DNA of 64,000 nucleotides from Pseudomonas sp. Irchel s3f7 (GTDB lineage: Bacteria > Pseudomonadota > Gammaproteobacteria > Pseudomonadales > Pseudomonadaceae). Below are positions 35,781 through 44,602 of the stretch, one piece after another. Both the position numbers and the translations under genes were made by a program. The stretch is from assembly GCF_900187615.1 (NCBI RefSeq), contig NZ_FYDO01000032.1, positions 1-64,000 of the forward strand, written 5' to 3'. How positions within the stretch are numbered: the stretch's first letter is position 1; the number at the start of each line of letters is the position of its first letter. Under the pieces are notes generated by a model. That model searched no databases, had not been told where the DNA came from, and saw only the letters and a list, made by a program, of their open reading frames with translations.

Positions 35781-38210
35781 ATGCCCGCGCTGAATCCCCC
35801 TCGCCCCCACACTGAAACCCTGGCCAATGGCTTGCGGGTGACGCTGCGTCATGCACCGAACTTGAAGCGCTGCGCGGCAGCGTTGCGCGTTGCTGCGGGC
35901 AGCCATGACGTGCCACTGGCCTGGCCCGGTCTGGCGCACTTTCTCGAGCATCTGCTGTTTTTGGGGACTGAGCGTTTTCCTGCGGGACAAGGGCTGATGG
36001 CTTACGTCCAGAGTCATGGTGGACAAGTGAATGCGCGGACCAGCGAACGCACCACCGACTACTTTTTCGAATTGCCACCTCAAGCATTCGTTGATGGGCT
36101 GGAGCGTCTGTCAGACATGCTCGCCCATCCGCGTATGAATCCGGACGATCAAATGCGGGAGCGGGAAGTGCTGCACGCGGAATATGTCGCGTGGTCGCAA
36201 GATCCGACAGCTCAGCAGCAGTTTGCTCTCTTCAACGGACTTTCACAGGCTCATCCACTGCGAGGCTTTCACGCTGGCAATCGCGACAGCCTGCCTGTTG
36301 CGCAACCCGAGTTTCAGCAAGCCTTGCAGGATTTTTACCAGCGCTACTATCAGACCGGGCAGATGACCTTGAGCCTGGCGGGACCGCAGAGTCTCGATGA
36401 ATTGAGGGAGATGGCCAACGCGTTTGGCAGAGTCATTGCCAAGGGCGAAGTTGTAGCACAACAAGCCCCAACTCCCCTGATGGAAACGTCGGATAGAAGT
36501 TATCAACAGGCCGGCGAGCGGCGATTGGATTTACTGTTCACGCTCGAAGCGCTACCCGAGTCGTCTGCCGAAGCGCTGGCGTTTCTGTGCCATTGGCTCA
36601 ACACCGAGAAACCGGGCAGTTTGCTGGCGGATTTACACGAACGCGGGCTAGCTCTAAAACTCAAGGCCACCCCGCTGTACCAGTTCGCCGGGCAAGCCGT
36701 GCTGCACATCGAATTCACCTTGCCCGCCAATGCGCCGGTAACCGGAATTCCTGAACGACTCATGGATTGGCTGAGCTTCTTCGCCGGGCAAAACTGGAGC
36801 GGGGTACGCGAAGAATACGCGGCGTTGCTTGAGCGTCAGCAACAGGTCAGCAGTGCGCTGCAATTGGCCCGTCTGGACAGCGAACAACGCGAATTCGGGT
36901 TAACCGAGCACGGCGTTACAGCCCTCAAATCAATCCTTGAACAAATTGGCGCTGTGGATAACTTCAGCGGCCCTTGGCAATTGCCGGCACCCAATCCTTT
37001 TTTGCGCGCCGAAGCACCGGCATCGAACGCCGGACTGATTCGCGGCCAGACCAGTGCCCACCGTGGCCTGCGCACCTTTGCCCAGGATCGCTCGCGCAGT
37101 CGTCGCGAACGCTCACCGATGCAGTTCAGTCAGGCACTACCGGACAACGGTGCGGAAGGTGCGATTTATCTGCGCTGGCGTCTGGACTCGACACCCGGCA
37201 GCACCCTTCAATCACGATTGGAAAATGACCTGCAACCGTTGCGCGAAGACGCACGTCAGGCCGGTGTGGATTTTTCCTTCAGCGCTTCGGGAAATGAATG
37301 GCTGCTGAAAATGACCGGGCTACAGGAGCCGATGCCCATCGTCCTGGAGCATGCGCTGAAAGAGCTGACAACGCCTGTTGCGGGGTTCTCACAGGAAGAA
37401 CCGGCGAGCGCCGCACAGATGCCGATTCGACAACTGCTCAAGGCGTTGCCCGACCACTGTCTAGAACCCACTGCGCACTCGGATGACGTCCAGCAGCTCT
37501 GGTCGAGTGCTCGCTGGGATGGTCTGGCCGTGGGGTTATCCGCTCAGACTCAAGCGGGCATGGGGCTGGCTTTGAGTCGAGTACCCGGCACGTCTGATCA
37601 TCAACCGGCGTTGCCGACTTCGATCCGTTCGCGGCGGGTGTGGAGCACTGTCGACACCGGCTCCAGCGAACACGCACTGCTGCTGTTCTGCCCGACAGCG
37701 ACTGACGAAATGTCCGACGAAGCTGCCTGGCGTTTACTCGCTCACCTCTGCCAGACACCGTTTTACCAACGGCTGCGGGTGGAGTTGCAACTGGGTTATG
37801 CGGTGTTCAGCGCCCTGCGCCAGATTCATGGGCAAACCGGGCTGCTGTTCGGCGTGCAATCGCCAAGCGTTGCGCCAACGGAGCTGCTGCAACACATCGA
37901 GCATTTTCTGGGCGGGTTACCGGAACGGATCACTGCCATCGACGACCCTGTTTTGATCGCTCAGCGCCAGGTGCTCGCCGAACAGTTTTCGAGCACCGTG
38001 TTGCCCACCGCCCAGGCCGCCGACCTACTCTGGCAGGGCAAACTGGCCGGCCGCTCGTCGGATTACCTGACACAACTGCCCGAAGCAATCCTGCAGATCG
38101 ACCGCGCTGAATTGCTCGCAGCAGCACAGCGATTGAATCAGGCCGAAGGCGGCTGGCTGTGCCTTGCCAACTGCGCGAAACCAGGCGCTCCTTGGCAAGC
38201 GACAAAATGA
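35781..38210 (+). CDS. pqqF: PqqF, M16 zinc peptidase of PQQ synthesis
   Basis: 809 aa from ATG 35781, with GGAAG 5 nt upstream. The inverted zinc motif HFLEH is at residues 53-57, followed by a conserved glutamate about 75 residues later (REREVLHAEY). Insulinase/pitrilysin architecture with two M16 repeats. PqqF trims the PqqA peptide after PqqE has cross-linked Glu and Tyr. It lies upstream of pqqA with 158 nt between, the order known in P. fluorescens/protegens (pqqFAB). Cytosolic; no signal peptide. Confidence 0.93.
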   Translation: MPALNPPRPHTETLANGLRVTLRHAPNLKRCAAALRVAAGSHDVPLAWPGLAHFLEHLLFLGTERFPAGQGLMAYVQSHGGQVNARTSERTTDYFFELPPQAFVDGLERLSDMLAHPRMNPDDQMREREVLHAEYVAWSQDPTAQQQFALFNGLSQAHPLRGFHAGNRDSLPVAQPEFQQALQDFYQRYYQTGQMTLSLAGPQSLDELREMANAFGRVIAKGEVVAQQAPTPLMETSDRSYQQAGERRLDLLFTLEALPESSAEALAFLCHWLNTEKPGSLLADLHERGLALKLKATPLYQFAGQAVLHIEFTLPANAPVTGIPERLMDWLSFFAGQNWSGVREEYAALLERQQQVSSALQLARLDSEQREFGLTEHGVTALKSILEQIGAVDNFSGPWQLPAPNPFLRAEAPASNAGLIRGQTSAHRGLRTFAQDRSRSRRERSPMQFSQALPDNGAEGAIYLRWRLDSTPGSTLQSRLENDLQPLREDARQAGVDFSFSASGNEWLLKMTGLQEPMPIVLEHALKELTTPVAGFSQEEPASAAQMPIRQLLKALPDHCLEPTAHSDDVQQLWSSARWDGLAVGLSAQTQAGMGLALSRVPGTSDHQPALPTSIRSRRVWSTVDTGSSEHALLLFCPTATDEMSDEAAWRLLAHLCQTPFYQRLRVELQLGYAVFSALRQIHGQTGLLFGVQSPSVAPTELLQHIEHFLGGLPERITAIDDPVLIAQRQVLAEQFSSTVLPTAQAADLLWQGKLAGRSSDYLTQLPEAILQIDRAELLAAAQRLNQAEGGWLCLANCAKPGAPWQATK

Positions 38211-38319
38211 TCATTACCGGGGCGGTAAGGAGCTTTCTCAAAGATTCACGGGCAATCCCTTTGAAATTTTGAGTAACATAGCAGCCTAACTATTTGGAAC
38301 ATCTCTCACTTGAGGTGGA

Positions 38320-38331
38320 CTATACCTATAG
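38320..38331 (+). promoter_or_regulatory. Possible pqqA promoter -10 region
   Basis: CTATACCTATAG lies about 40 nt before pqqA in the 158-nt pqqF-pqqA gap; either TATACC or TATAGA could be the -10. AAGGAG (38355-38360) is the pqqA ribosome site. A separate strong promoter is expected because PqqA is made in excess. Confidence 0.4.
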
Positions 38332-38368
38332 ATAGCGCTGTCCCACCCTACTTGAAGGAGCTCGATTT

Positions 38369-38443
38369 ATGGCCTGGACCAAACCGGCTTACACCGATCT
38401 GCGTATCGGCTTTGAAGTCACCATGTACTTCGCAAGCCGCTAA
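38369..38443 (+). CDS. pqqA: PqqA, PQQ precursor peptide
   Basis: 24 aa: begins MAWTKPAYTDLRIGFEVTMY and ends FASR. Glu16 and Tyr20, the residues fused into PQQ, are in the invariant EVTMY motif. AAGGAG precedes the ATG by 8 nt. A strong hairpin follows the stop, so most transcripts probably end there, giving much more substrate peptide than enzymes. Too short for ordinary gene finders. Confidence 0.97.
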   Translation: MAWTKPAYTDLRIGFEVTMYFASR

Positions 38444-38469
38444 TCTCTGCCTTGGCAGATGAGCAGCAC

Positions 38470-38500
38470 AACGCCTCGGTTATCCGAGGCGTTTTATTTT
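38470..38500 (+). terminator. pqqA terminator/attenuator
   Basis: AACGCCTCGG (38470-38479), loop TTAT, CCGAGGCGTT (38484-38493), then TTATTTT. Intrinsic terminator between pqqA and pqqB; read-through supplies the rest of the operon. Confidence 0.9.
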
Positions 38501-38524
38501 CAGCGTTGAAATGATGGAGCGCCC

Positions 38525-39436
38525 ATGTTTGTCCAGATTCTAGGTTCCGCTGCCGGCGGCGGTTTTCCACAGTGGAACTGCAACTGCGTGAACTGCGCAG
38601 GTTTTCGCGACGGCAGCCTGCGGGCCAAGGCGCGGACGCAATCGTCCATCGCGATCTCCGATGACGGCGTGAACTGGGTGCTGTGCAACACGTCCCCGGA
38701 CATCCGCGCACAACTCCAGGACTTCGCCCCGATGCAACCGGGCCGCGCCCTGCGTGATACCGGGATCAGCGCAATCATCCTGATGGACAGCCAAATCGAT
38801 CACACCACCGGCCTGCTCATGCTGCGCGAGGGTTGCCCGCACCAAGTGTGGTGCACCGACATGGTCCACGAAGACTTGAGCACCGGTTTCCCGCTGTTCA
38901 CCATGCTGACTCACTGGAATGGCGGGTTGAACTGGAACCGCATTGAGCTCGACCAGAGCTTCAGCGTGCCGGCCTGCCCGAACCTGCGTTTCACCCCATT
39001 GCCTCTGCGTAGCGCCGCACCGCCCTACTCGCCCCATCGCTTCGACCCGCATCCTGGCGACAACATCGGCCTGATCGTCGAAGACCTCGGCACCGGAGGC
39101 AAACTGTTCTATGCGCCGGGACTGGGCAAGGTGGATGCGGCGCTGCTGGACATCATGGCCGACAGCGATTGCCTGCTGGTGGATGGAACGTTGTGGGACG
39201 ACGATGAAATGCAGCGTCGCGGCGTCGGTACCCGCACCGGTCGCGAGATGGGCCACCTGGCGCAGAACGGCCCCGGCGGTATGCTCGAAGTCTTTGAGCA
39301 ACTGCCCGAGTCGCGCAAGGTGCTTATCCACATCAACAACACCAACCCCATTCTTGATGAGGATTCACCGGAGCGTGCGGAGCTGGATCGGCGCAATGTT
39401 GAAGTGGCTTATGACGGCATGAGTATTGTGCTGTAG
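38525..39436 (+). CDS. pqqB: PqqB, metallo-beta-lactamase-fold PQQ protein
   Basis: 303 aa, standard length. The start ILGSAAGGGFPQWNCNCVNC carries the family's cysteine zinc site; INNTNPILDEDSPER near the C-terminus is also conserved. The fold is a metallo-beta-lactamase with an altered HxHxDH. PqqB is proposed to hydroxylate the glutamate-tyrosine dipeptide before PqqC. A REP pair separates it from pqqC. Confidence 0.95.
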   Translation: MFVQILGSAAGGGFPQWNCNCVNCAGFRDGSLRAKARTQSSIAISDDGVNWVLCNTSPDIRAQLQDFAPMQPGRALRDTGISAIILMDSQIDHTTGLLMLREGCPHQVWCTDMVHEDLSTGFPLFTMLTHWNGGLNWNRIELDQSFSVPACPNLRFTPLPLRSAAPPYSPHRFDPHPGDNIGLIVEDLGTGGKLFYAPGLGKVDAALLDIMADSDCLLVDGTLWDDDEMQRRGVGTRTGREMGHLAQNGPGGMLEVFEQLPESRKVLIHINNTNPILDEDSPERAELDRRNVEVAYDGMSIVL

Positions 39437-39446
39437 CGAATGGTCC

Positions 39447-39503
39447 CATCGCTGGCAAGCCAGCTCCTACAGGGGAATGTAGGAGCTGGCTTGCCGGCGA
39501 TGA
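39447..39503. repeat. Inverted REP pair between pqqB and pqqC
   Basis: CATCGCTGGCAAGCCAGCTC CTACAG (39447-39472) and the opposed copy (39479-39503) only 6 nt apart; the pair can fold into one long stem inside the pqq operon and could stabilise the upstream mRNA. Confidence 0.9.
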
Positions 39504-39552
39504 GGCCAGCTCAGACGATGAAGAATCCACCGGTCCTACCCGGAGAACCGCA

Positions 39553-40305
39553 ATGACTGACACCCCAATGTCCCCCGCCGAATTCGAAGCGGCCCTGCGC
39601 GCCAAGGGCGCCTACTACCACATCCATCACCCGTATCACGTGGCGATGTACGAAGGCCGGGCGAGCCGTGAGCAGATCCAGGGCTGGGTCGCCAACCGCT
39701 TTTACTATCAGGTGAACATCCCCCTGAAGGACGCGGCGATCCTCGCCAACTGTCCGGACCGCGAGATCCGGCGCGAGTGGATTCAGCGCCTGCTCGACCA
39801 TGACGGAGCCCCCGGTGAAGACGGCGGCATCGAAGCGTGGTTGCGATTGGGTCAAGCCGTTGGTCTCGACCCGGACCAATTGCGCTCCCAGGAACTGGTA
39901 CTGCCCGGCGTACGCTTCGCCGTCGACGCTTACGTCAATTTCGCCCGTCGGGCCCGTTGGCAGGAAGCCGCCAGCAGCTCGCTGACGGAACTGTTCGCCC
40001 CGCAAATTCATCAGTCGCGCCTGGACAGCTGGCCGCAGCATTACCCGTGGATCGACCCGGCCGGCTACGAGTATTTCCGCACCCGCCTGGGCCAGGCGCG
40101 GCGCGATGTCGAGCACGGTCTGGCGATCACGCTTGAGCACTACAAAACCCGCGAAGGCCAGGAGCGCATGCTGGAAATTCTCCAGTTCAAACTGGACATT
40201 CTTTGGAGCATGCTCGACGCCATGAGCATGGCCTACGAACTGAAACGCCCGCCGTATCACAGCGTGACCGGGGAACGGGTCTGGCACAAAGGAATCACCT
40301 TATGA
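39553..40305 (+). CDS. pqqC: PqqC, pyrroloquinoline-quinone synthase
   Basis: 250 aa, full length, all-helical oxygenase without cofactor. Conserved blocks: YYHIHHPYHVAMYEG, GWVANRFYYQVNIPLKDAAIL and the histidine/tyrosine region AHWPQHYPWI-like LDSWPQHYPWIDP. It carries out the final eight-electron oxidation and ring closure to PQQ. GGAGAA upstream of the ATG; its stop overlaps the pqqD ATG (ATGA). Confidence 0.96.
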   Translation: MTDTPMSPAEFEAALRAKGAYYHIHHPYHVAMYEGRASREQIQGWVANRFYYQVNIPLKDAAILANCPDREIRREWIQRLLDHDGAPGEDGGIEAWLRLGQAVGLDPDQLRSQELVLPGVRFAVDAYVNFARRARWQEAASSSLTELFAPQIHQSRLDSWPQHYPWIDPAGYEYFRTRLGQARRDVEHGLAITLEHYKTREGQERMLEILQFKLDILWSMLDAMSMAYELKRPPYHSVTGERVWHKGITL

Positions 40306-40577
40306 GTTTCGATCGCAGCAAGACCCCGACCTGGCGTCCCGGCTACCGCTTCCAGTACGAACCGGCGCAAAAAGGCCATGTGCTGCTGTACCCGGAAGGC
40401 ATGATTAAACTCAATGACAGCGCCGCATTGATTGGCGGTTTGATCGATGGCGAACGCGACGTCGCAGCGATCATCGCCGAACTCGACCAGCAGTTCCCCG
40501 GCGTGCTCGAACTCGGTGAGGACATCGAGCAGTTCATGGAGGTTGCCCGTGCGCAGCACTGGATCGAACTTGCCTGA
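40302..40577 (+). CDS. pqqD: PqqD, PqqA peptide chaperone
   Basis: 91 aa winged-helix RRE protein. ATG 40302 overlaps the pqqC stop; the frame extends upstream inside pqqC but that is shadow. Typical features: RPGYRFQYEPAQKGHVLLYPEGMIKLN and DVAAIIAELDQQFP. It binds PqqA and hands it to the radical SAM enzyme PqqE, whose start lies inside this gene. Confidence 0.95.
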   Translation: MSFDRSKTPTWRPGYRFQYEPAQKGHVLLYPEGMIKLNDSAALIGGLIDGERDVAAIIAELDQQFPGVLELGEDIEQFMEVARAQHWIELA

Positions 40578-41721
40578 TTCATCGGTGCAAGTACCGCCCA
40601 AACCGGAAATCGGCCTGCCGCTTTGGTTGCTCGCCGAGCTGACCTATCGCTGCCCGCTGCAATGCCCGTACTGCTCCAATCCGCTGGATTTCGCCGAGCA
40701 AGGCAAGGAGCTCAGCACCGAACAGTGGATCAAGGTATTCCGCGAAGCGCGGGAGATGGGCGCGGCGCAACTGGGTTTTTCCGGTGGCGAGCCGCTGGTG
40801 CGCCAAGACCTCGCCGAGCTGATCGCTGAAGCCCGAAAGCTGGGTTTCTACACCAACCTGATCACCTCCGGCATCGGCCTGACCGAACAGAAAATCAGCG
40901 ACTTCAAAAAAGCCGGGCTTGATCACATCCAGATCAGTTTCCAGGCCAGCGACGAGCAGGTGAACAACCTGCTGGCCGGCTCAAAAAAAGCCTTCGCGCA
41001 GAAACTGGAAATGGCCCGGGCGGTAAAAGCCCACGGCTACCCGATGGTGCTGAACTTCGTCACCCATCGGCACAACATCGACAAGATCGACCGCATCATC
41101 GAGCTGTGCATCGCCCTTGAAGCGGACTTCGTCGAACTCGCCACTTGCCAGTTTTACGGTTGGGCGCAGCTCAATCGCGTCGGGCTATTGCCGACCAAAG
41201 AACAACTGGTGCGGGCCGAGCGCATCACCAACGAGTACCGCGCCAAGCTCGAAGCCGAAGGGCATCCGTGCAAGTTGATTTTCGTTACACCGGACTACTA
41301 TGAAGAACGCCCGAAAGCCTGCATGAATGGCTGGGGCAGTATTTTTCTGACCGTCACACCGGACGGAACCGCACTGCCCTGTCACGGTGCCCGACAGATG
41401 CCGGTGCAGTTTCCCAACGTGCGCGACCACAGCATGCAGCACATCTGGTATGACTCGTTCGGCTTCAACCGCTTCCGTGGTTACGACTGGATGCCCGAGC
41501 CTTGCCGCTCGTGCGACGAGAAAGAAAAAGACTTCGGCGGCTGCCGTTGTCAGGCCTTCATGCTCACCGGCGATGCGAGCAACGCCGACCCGGTATGCAG
41601 CAAATCCGAACATCACGGCGTGATCCTCAAAGCCCGCGAAGAAGCCGAGCACGCCACCCAGACCATCGAACAACTGGCCTTTCGCAATGAACGAAACTCA
41701 CGCCTCATCGCCAAAAGCTGA
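40549..41721 (+). CDS. pqqE: PqqE, radical SAM enzyme that cross-links PqqA
   Basis: 390 aa from GTG 40549, chosen because GGAGG (40538-40542) is 6 nt upstream and the protein then begins shortly before the conserved core. Radical SAM cysteines at 35, 39 and 42 (CPLQCPYC); the C-terminal SPASM domain has the cysteine cluster ending PCRSCDEKEKDFGGCRCQAF. It forms the C-C bond between Glu16 and Tyr20 of PqqA. Overlaps pqqD by 29 nt and the next gene by 35 nt. Confidence 0.95.
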   Translation: MRSTGSNLPDSSVQVPPKPEIGLPLWLLAELTYRCPLQCPYCSNPLDFAEQGKELSTEQWIKVFREAREMGAAQLGFSGGEPLVRQDLAELIAEARKLGFYTNLITSGIGLTEQKISDFKKAGLDHIQISFQASDEQVNNLLAGSKKAFAQKLEMARAVKAHGYPMVLNFVTHRHNIDKIDRIIELCIALEADFVELATCQFYGWAQLNRVGLLPTKEQLVRAERITNEYRAKLEAEGHPCKLIFVTPDYYEERPKACMNGWGSIFLTVTPDGTALPCHGARQMPVQFPNVRDHSMQHIWYDSFGFNRFRGYDWMPEPCRSCDEKEKDFGGCRCQAFMLTGDASNADPVCSKSEHHGVILKAREEAEHATQTIEQLAFRNERNSRLIAKS

Positions 41722-43513
41722 GCCTATCAGCGCTGCCAAAGCTGTCGCCGCCGGCATCGATTTTGCCGAACTGCAGGTCGGCCCACAGGGCCTGTTCTGG
41801 AACGAGTATCGCCCCGCAGACGCCGCGTGCCGGATCTGGCATTGGCGTAACGGCGTGGCGAAATGTCTGACGCCGCCAGGGTTCAGCGTGCGTAGCCGGG
41901 TTTACGAATATGGCGGTGGTGCGTTTTGTCTGACGGACGATGGGATCGTTTTCGTCAACGAGGCTGACCAGCAGTTGTATCGTCAGTCGATACAGGGCGA
42001 AACGCCCGAAGTGCTTACGTCTGGCGTATGTCGCTACGGTGATCTGCAGTTCGCCGACGGCCAGGTGCTGGCGGTTGAGGAAAACCGTAATGAGCACCGT
42101 TTGGTGGCCATTGATCTGGTCGACGGCACGCGGCATTTGTTGGCCGAAGGCGCTGACTTCTACGCCGCCCCGACCCTCAGTCCAGACGCGCGTCGTCTGG
42201 CCTGGATCGAATGGAGTCGCCCCGATCAACCCTGGACCGCGACCCGTTTGATGATTTCCGAACGCCAGAACGACGGTGGCTTTGGCCCGGCCCGATGCGT
42301 GGCCGGAGACACCCTTCAGGAGTCCCTGCAGCAACCGAGATTTGATCACTCCGGCCGTTTGTTTTGCCTGACCGATCGTGGCGGTTACTGGCAACCGTGG
42401 GTGGCATCTGAAAATGGCCTGAGCCCTCTGCCAAGTGCCGCCGCCGACCATGGCCCCGCGCCTTGGCAACTCGGTGGATGTACTTGGTTGCCGCTGGGCG
42501 AAGCTAACTATCTGGCGAGTTGGACCGAAGAGGGTTTCGGCCGACTGGGTCTTCGCGGTGCCACGTGCGAAGACTTCACCGGGGACTACAGCCGCTTCCG
42601 CCATCTCGCGCTGGATGAACAATTCATCTACTGCATTGCCGCTTCGCCGCTCAGTTCAACCGCCGTGATCGCAATCGATCGCCAGTCCCGGCAAGTAAAG
42701 GTACTGGCCGGCGGCGTTGCGCCGCTGCCCGCCGAGCAGATCAGCCAGCCACAAACACTGCGTTATCCAAGCGGTTCCGGTGAGGCACACGGTTTCTTCT
42801 ATCCGGCGATGGCTGGCCAGGCGAAACCGCCATTGGTGGTGTTCATCCACGGCGGCCCGACGTCGGCGTGCTACCCGATGCTCGATCCGCGCATTCAGTA
42901 CTGGGCGCAACGCGGCTTCGCCGTGGCCGACCTCAACTATCGCGGCAGCAGCGGCTATGGCCGGGCTTACCGCCAGGCATTGCATTTGAGTTGGGGAGCG
43001 GTCGATGTCGAAGATGCGTGTGCTGTGGTCAGCCATCTCGCCGAACGCGGATTGATTGACGGCAATAAAGCGTTCATTCGAGGAGGCAGCGCGGGCGGGT
43101 ACACCACGCTGTGTGCTCTGGCTTTCCACAACGTATTCCGGGCCGGGGCGAGCCTTTATGGGGTCAGCGACCCGGTCGCGCTGGGCCGTGCGACCCACAA
43201 GTTCGAGGGTGACTACCTGGATTGGCTGATCGGCGATCCAGAGCAGGACGCCGAGCGCTACGCCGCACGAACGCCGTTACTGCACGCAGGCAACATCCGC
43301 GTACCGGTGATTTTCTTTCAAGGGGAACTGGATGCCGTGGTTGTGCCACAGCAGACCCGCGACATGGTCGAGGCCCTGCAGGACAACGGCGTTCCGGTCG
43401 AAGCGCACTACTACGCCGACGAACGCCATGGCTTTCGCAAGGCCGGCAATCAGGCCCATGCGCTGGAACAGGAGTGGCTGTTTTATCGGCGGATGATGGA
43501 CTCAGCGGGCTGA
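41687..43513 (+). CDS. S9 prolyl oligopeptidase-like peptidase in the pqq operon
   Basis: 608 aa. N-terminal seven-bladed propeller, then an alpha/beta-hydrolase with the FIHGGPTSA oxyanion region, nucleophile Ser468 in GGSAGG and a catalytic histidine in ADERHGFRK near the C-terminus. No signal peptide. A related peptidase accompanies pqqE in many pseudomonads (named PqqM or PqqH in different strains); it may process the cross-linked PqqA, but the substrate is not proven. Starts 35 nt inside pqqE. Confidence 0.85.
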   Translation: MNETHASSPKAEPISAAKAVAAGIDFAELQVGPQGLFWNEYRPADAACRIWHWRNGVAKCLTPPGFSVRSRVYEYGGGAFCLTDDGIVFVNEADQQLYRQSIQGETPEVLTSGVCRYGDLQFADGQVLAVEENRNEHRLVAIDLVDGTRHLLAEGADFYAAPTLSPDARRLAWIEWSRPDQPWTATRLMISERQNDGGFGPARCVAGDTLQESLQQPRFDHSGRLFCLTDRGGYWQPWVASENGLSPLPSAAADHGPAPWQLGGCTWLPLGEANYLASWTEEGFGRLGLRGATCEDFTGDYSRFRHLALDEQFIYCIAASPLSSTAVIAIDRQSRQVKVLAGGVAPLPAEQISQPQTLRYPSGSGEAHGFFYPAMAGQAKPPLVVFIHGGPTSACYPMLDPRIQYWAQRGFAVADLNYRGSSGYGRAYRQALHLSWGAVDVEDACAVVSHLAERGLIDGNKAFIRGGSAGGYTTLCALAFHNVFRAGASLYGVSDPVALGRATHKFEGDYLDWLIGDPEQDAERYAARTPLLHAGNIRVPVIFFQGELDAVVVPQQTRDMVEALQDNGVPVEAHYYADERHGFRKAGNQAHALEQEWLFYRRMMDSAG

Positions 43514-43545
43514 AGCCCACGCTCACTGCCGACACGGTGGCGCCT

Positions 43546-43645
43546 CAATCGCGAGCAGGCTCGCTCCCACAATTAATCGCGTTCCTTTGGGAGAACTCGA
43601 TCGAGTGTGGGAGTGACGGTGCGGCAATACGACCTGCTCGCGAAG
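43546..43645. repeat. REP pair with one interrupted copy
   Basis: A normal inverted REP (ATCGCGAGCAGGCTCGCTCC CACA, 43548-43571) faces a copy at 43604-43645 in which GTGTGGGAG and CCTGCTCGCGAAGGC are separated by extra sequence, so the second stem is broken. Lies between the S9 peptidase and yqaE-like genes. Confidence 0.75.
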
Positions 43646-43669
43646 GCAATCTACCTGCCGACACTCGAC

Positions 43670-43828
43670 TCAACGCTTGGCGATGATGTACACCGCATGC
43701 ACGATCCCCGGAATGTAGCCGCACAGCGTCAGCAGAATATTCAGCCAGAACGCCCCGCCAAATCCTACTTGCAGAAACACGCCCAGCGGCGGTAACAGAA
43801 TGGCGATGATGATGCGAATGAAGTCCAT
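43670..43828 (-). CDS. YqaE/Pmp3 family membrane peptide
   Basis: 52 aa, two hydrophobic helices separated by a short loop: MDFIRIIIAILLPPLGVFLQ, then VGFGGAFWLNILLTLCGYIP followed by GIVHAVYIIAKR. This matches the Pmp3/YqaE (UPF0057) family of small stress-induced inner-membrane proteins, linked in fungi and plants to membrane potential and salt tolerance; the bacterial role is not established. The minus-strand ATG is preceded by GGAGCTGCCCC. Too short for many gene callers. Confidence 0.92.
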   Translation of the reverse strand: MDFIRIIIAILLPPLGVFLQVGFGGAFWLNILLTLCGYIPGIVHAVYIIAKR

Positions 43829-43912
43829 GGGGCAGCTCCTGATTGGGGGTGGGTTCGTTCACACCCTACAGCTAATCGACCTGTGCCGCTTGTCAGGGTT
43901 CAGCACGATTGC

Positions 43913-44233
43913 TCAGGCCAGTATCTCCAGACCGTGTTTCTGCACGATGCTCAGCAACTTCAACGCCATGCCACTGGGGCGCTTATCCCCAGCCTCCCAT
44001 TGCTTGACGGTCGAAGCGCTGGTGTTCAAGTAGCGTGCAAACACCGGCTGACTGACATTGTTGCGCTCGCGCAATGCCTTGATCTCCTGCGCCGGGATCG
44101 CATCCGGTACCGTTGCAAGGCAAGACTCATCGAACTCACGCATGGTTGCCTTGCTGATTGCGCCGATGGCGTACAAGGCACTGGCGGACTCGTGGATTGA
44201 TTCAAATACTTCACTCTTAAATTTCTTACTCAT
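43913..44233 (-). CDS. HigA/NadS-like antitoxin (XRE HTH)
   Basis: 106 aa from ATG 44233, which overlaps the toxin stop by 8 nt (ATGAGTAA). The C-terminal half is an XRE helix-turn-helix: IKALRERNNVSQPVFARYLN TSASTVKQWEAGDKRPSG. Antitoxins of this kind neutralise the RelE-fold toxin and repress their own promoter. Toxin-first order is typical of HigBA modules. The gene pair looks richer in A/T than its neighbours, which suggests recent acquisition. Confidence 0.88.
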   Translation of the reverse strand: MSKKFKSEVFESIHESASALYAIGAISKATMREFDESCLATVPDAIPAQEIKALRERNNVSQPVFARYLNTSASTVKQWEAGDKRPSGMALKLLSIVQKHGLEILA

Positions 44234-44582
44234 TAGGTATCTCCACAAACTCCTTGGTATTGAGCAAGTACTCCACTTGCACTTCTGTCAGACCCTCGTA
44301 GGTTTTTGCCATTTTTCGAAATCCGATCAGTTCGGCCTGACTAATATTGCTCTGATCTCTCTTCGCATACAGGAACTGATAAATCCAGTATCCACTTCCC
44401 TTAGCCAGGACAATCGAGCGATGGCGGTTGGCATTCAAACGCTTCTTCCAGACTCCGCCGCCTAAATTGTCAGCCTGACCATTGAGCATTTCGGTGAACG
44501 CTTCCCGAAGCTCATCATCACCAATCCACGCTTTCGCGGCTTGCGTTGCAAAACGCTTTGTCTTGAACAACCTGGGTGACAT
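44226..44582 (-). CDS. RelE-family (PF06296-like) toxin, HigB type
   Basis: 118 aa from ATG 44582, chosen because GGAAGGG lies 6 nt upstream; two in-frame ATGs slightly upstream are less well placed. The sequence FKTKRFATQAAKAWIGDDEL, NLGGGVWKKRLN and YWIYQFLYAKRDQSNISQAEL fits the phage-related RelE group whose members cut mRNA on the ribosome. Coupled to the antitoxin. A perfect inverted repeat overlaps its promoter. Confidence 0.86.
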   Translation of the reverse strand: MSPRLFKTKRFATQAAKAWIGDDELREAFTEMLNGQADNLGGGVWKKRLNANRHRSIVLAKGSGYWIYQFLYAKRDQSNISQAELIGFRKMAKTYEGLTEVQVEYLLNTKEFVEIPNE

Positions 44583-44602
44583 TGGCATCCCTTCCACAAA
44601 AC

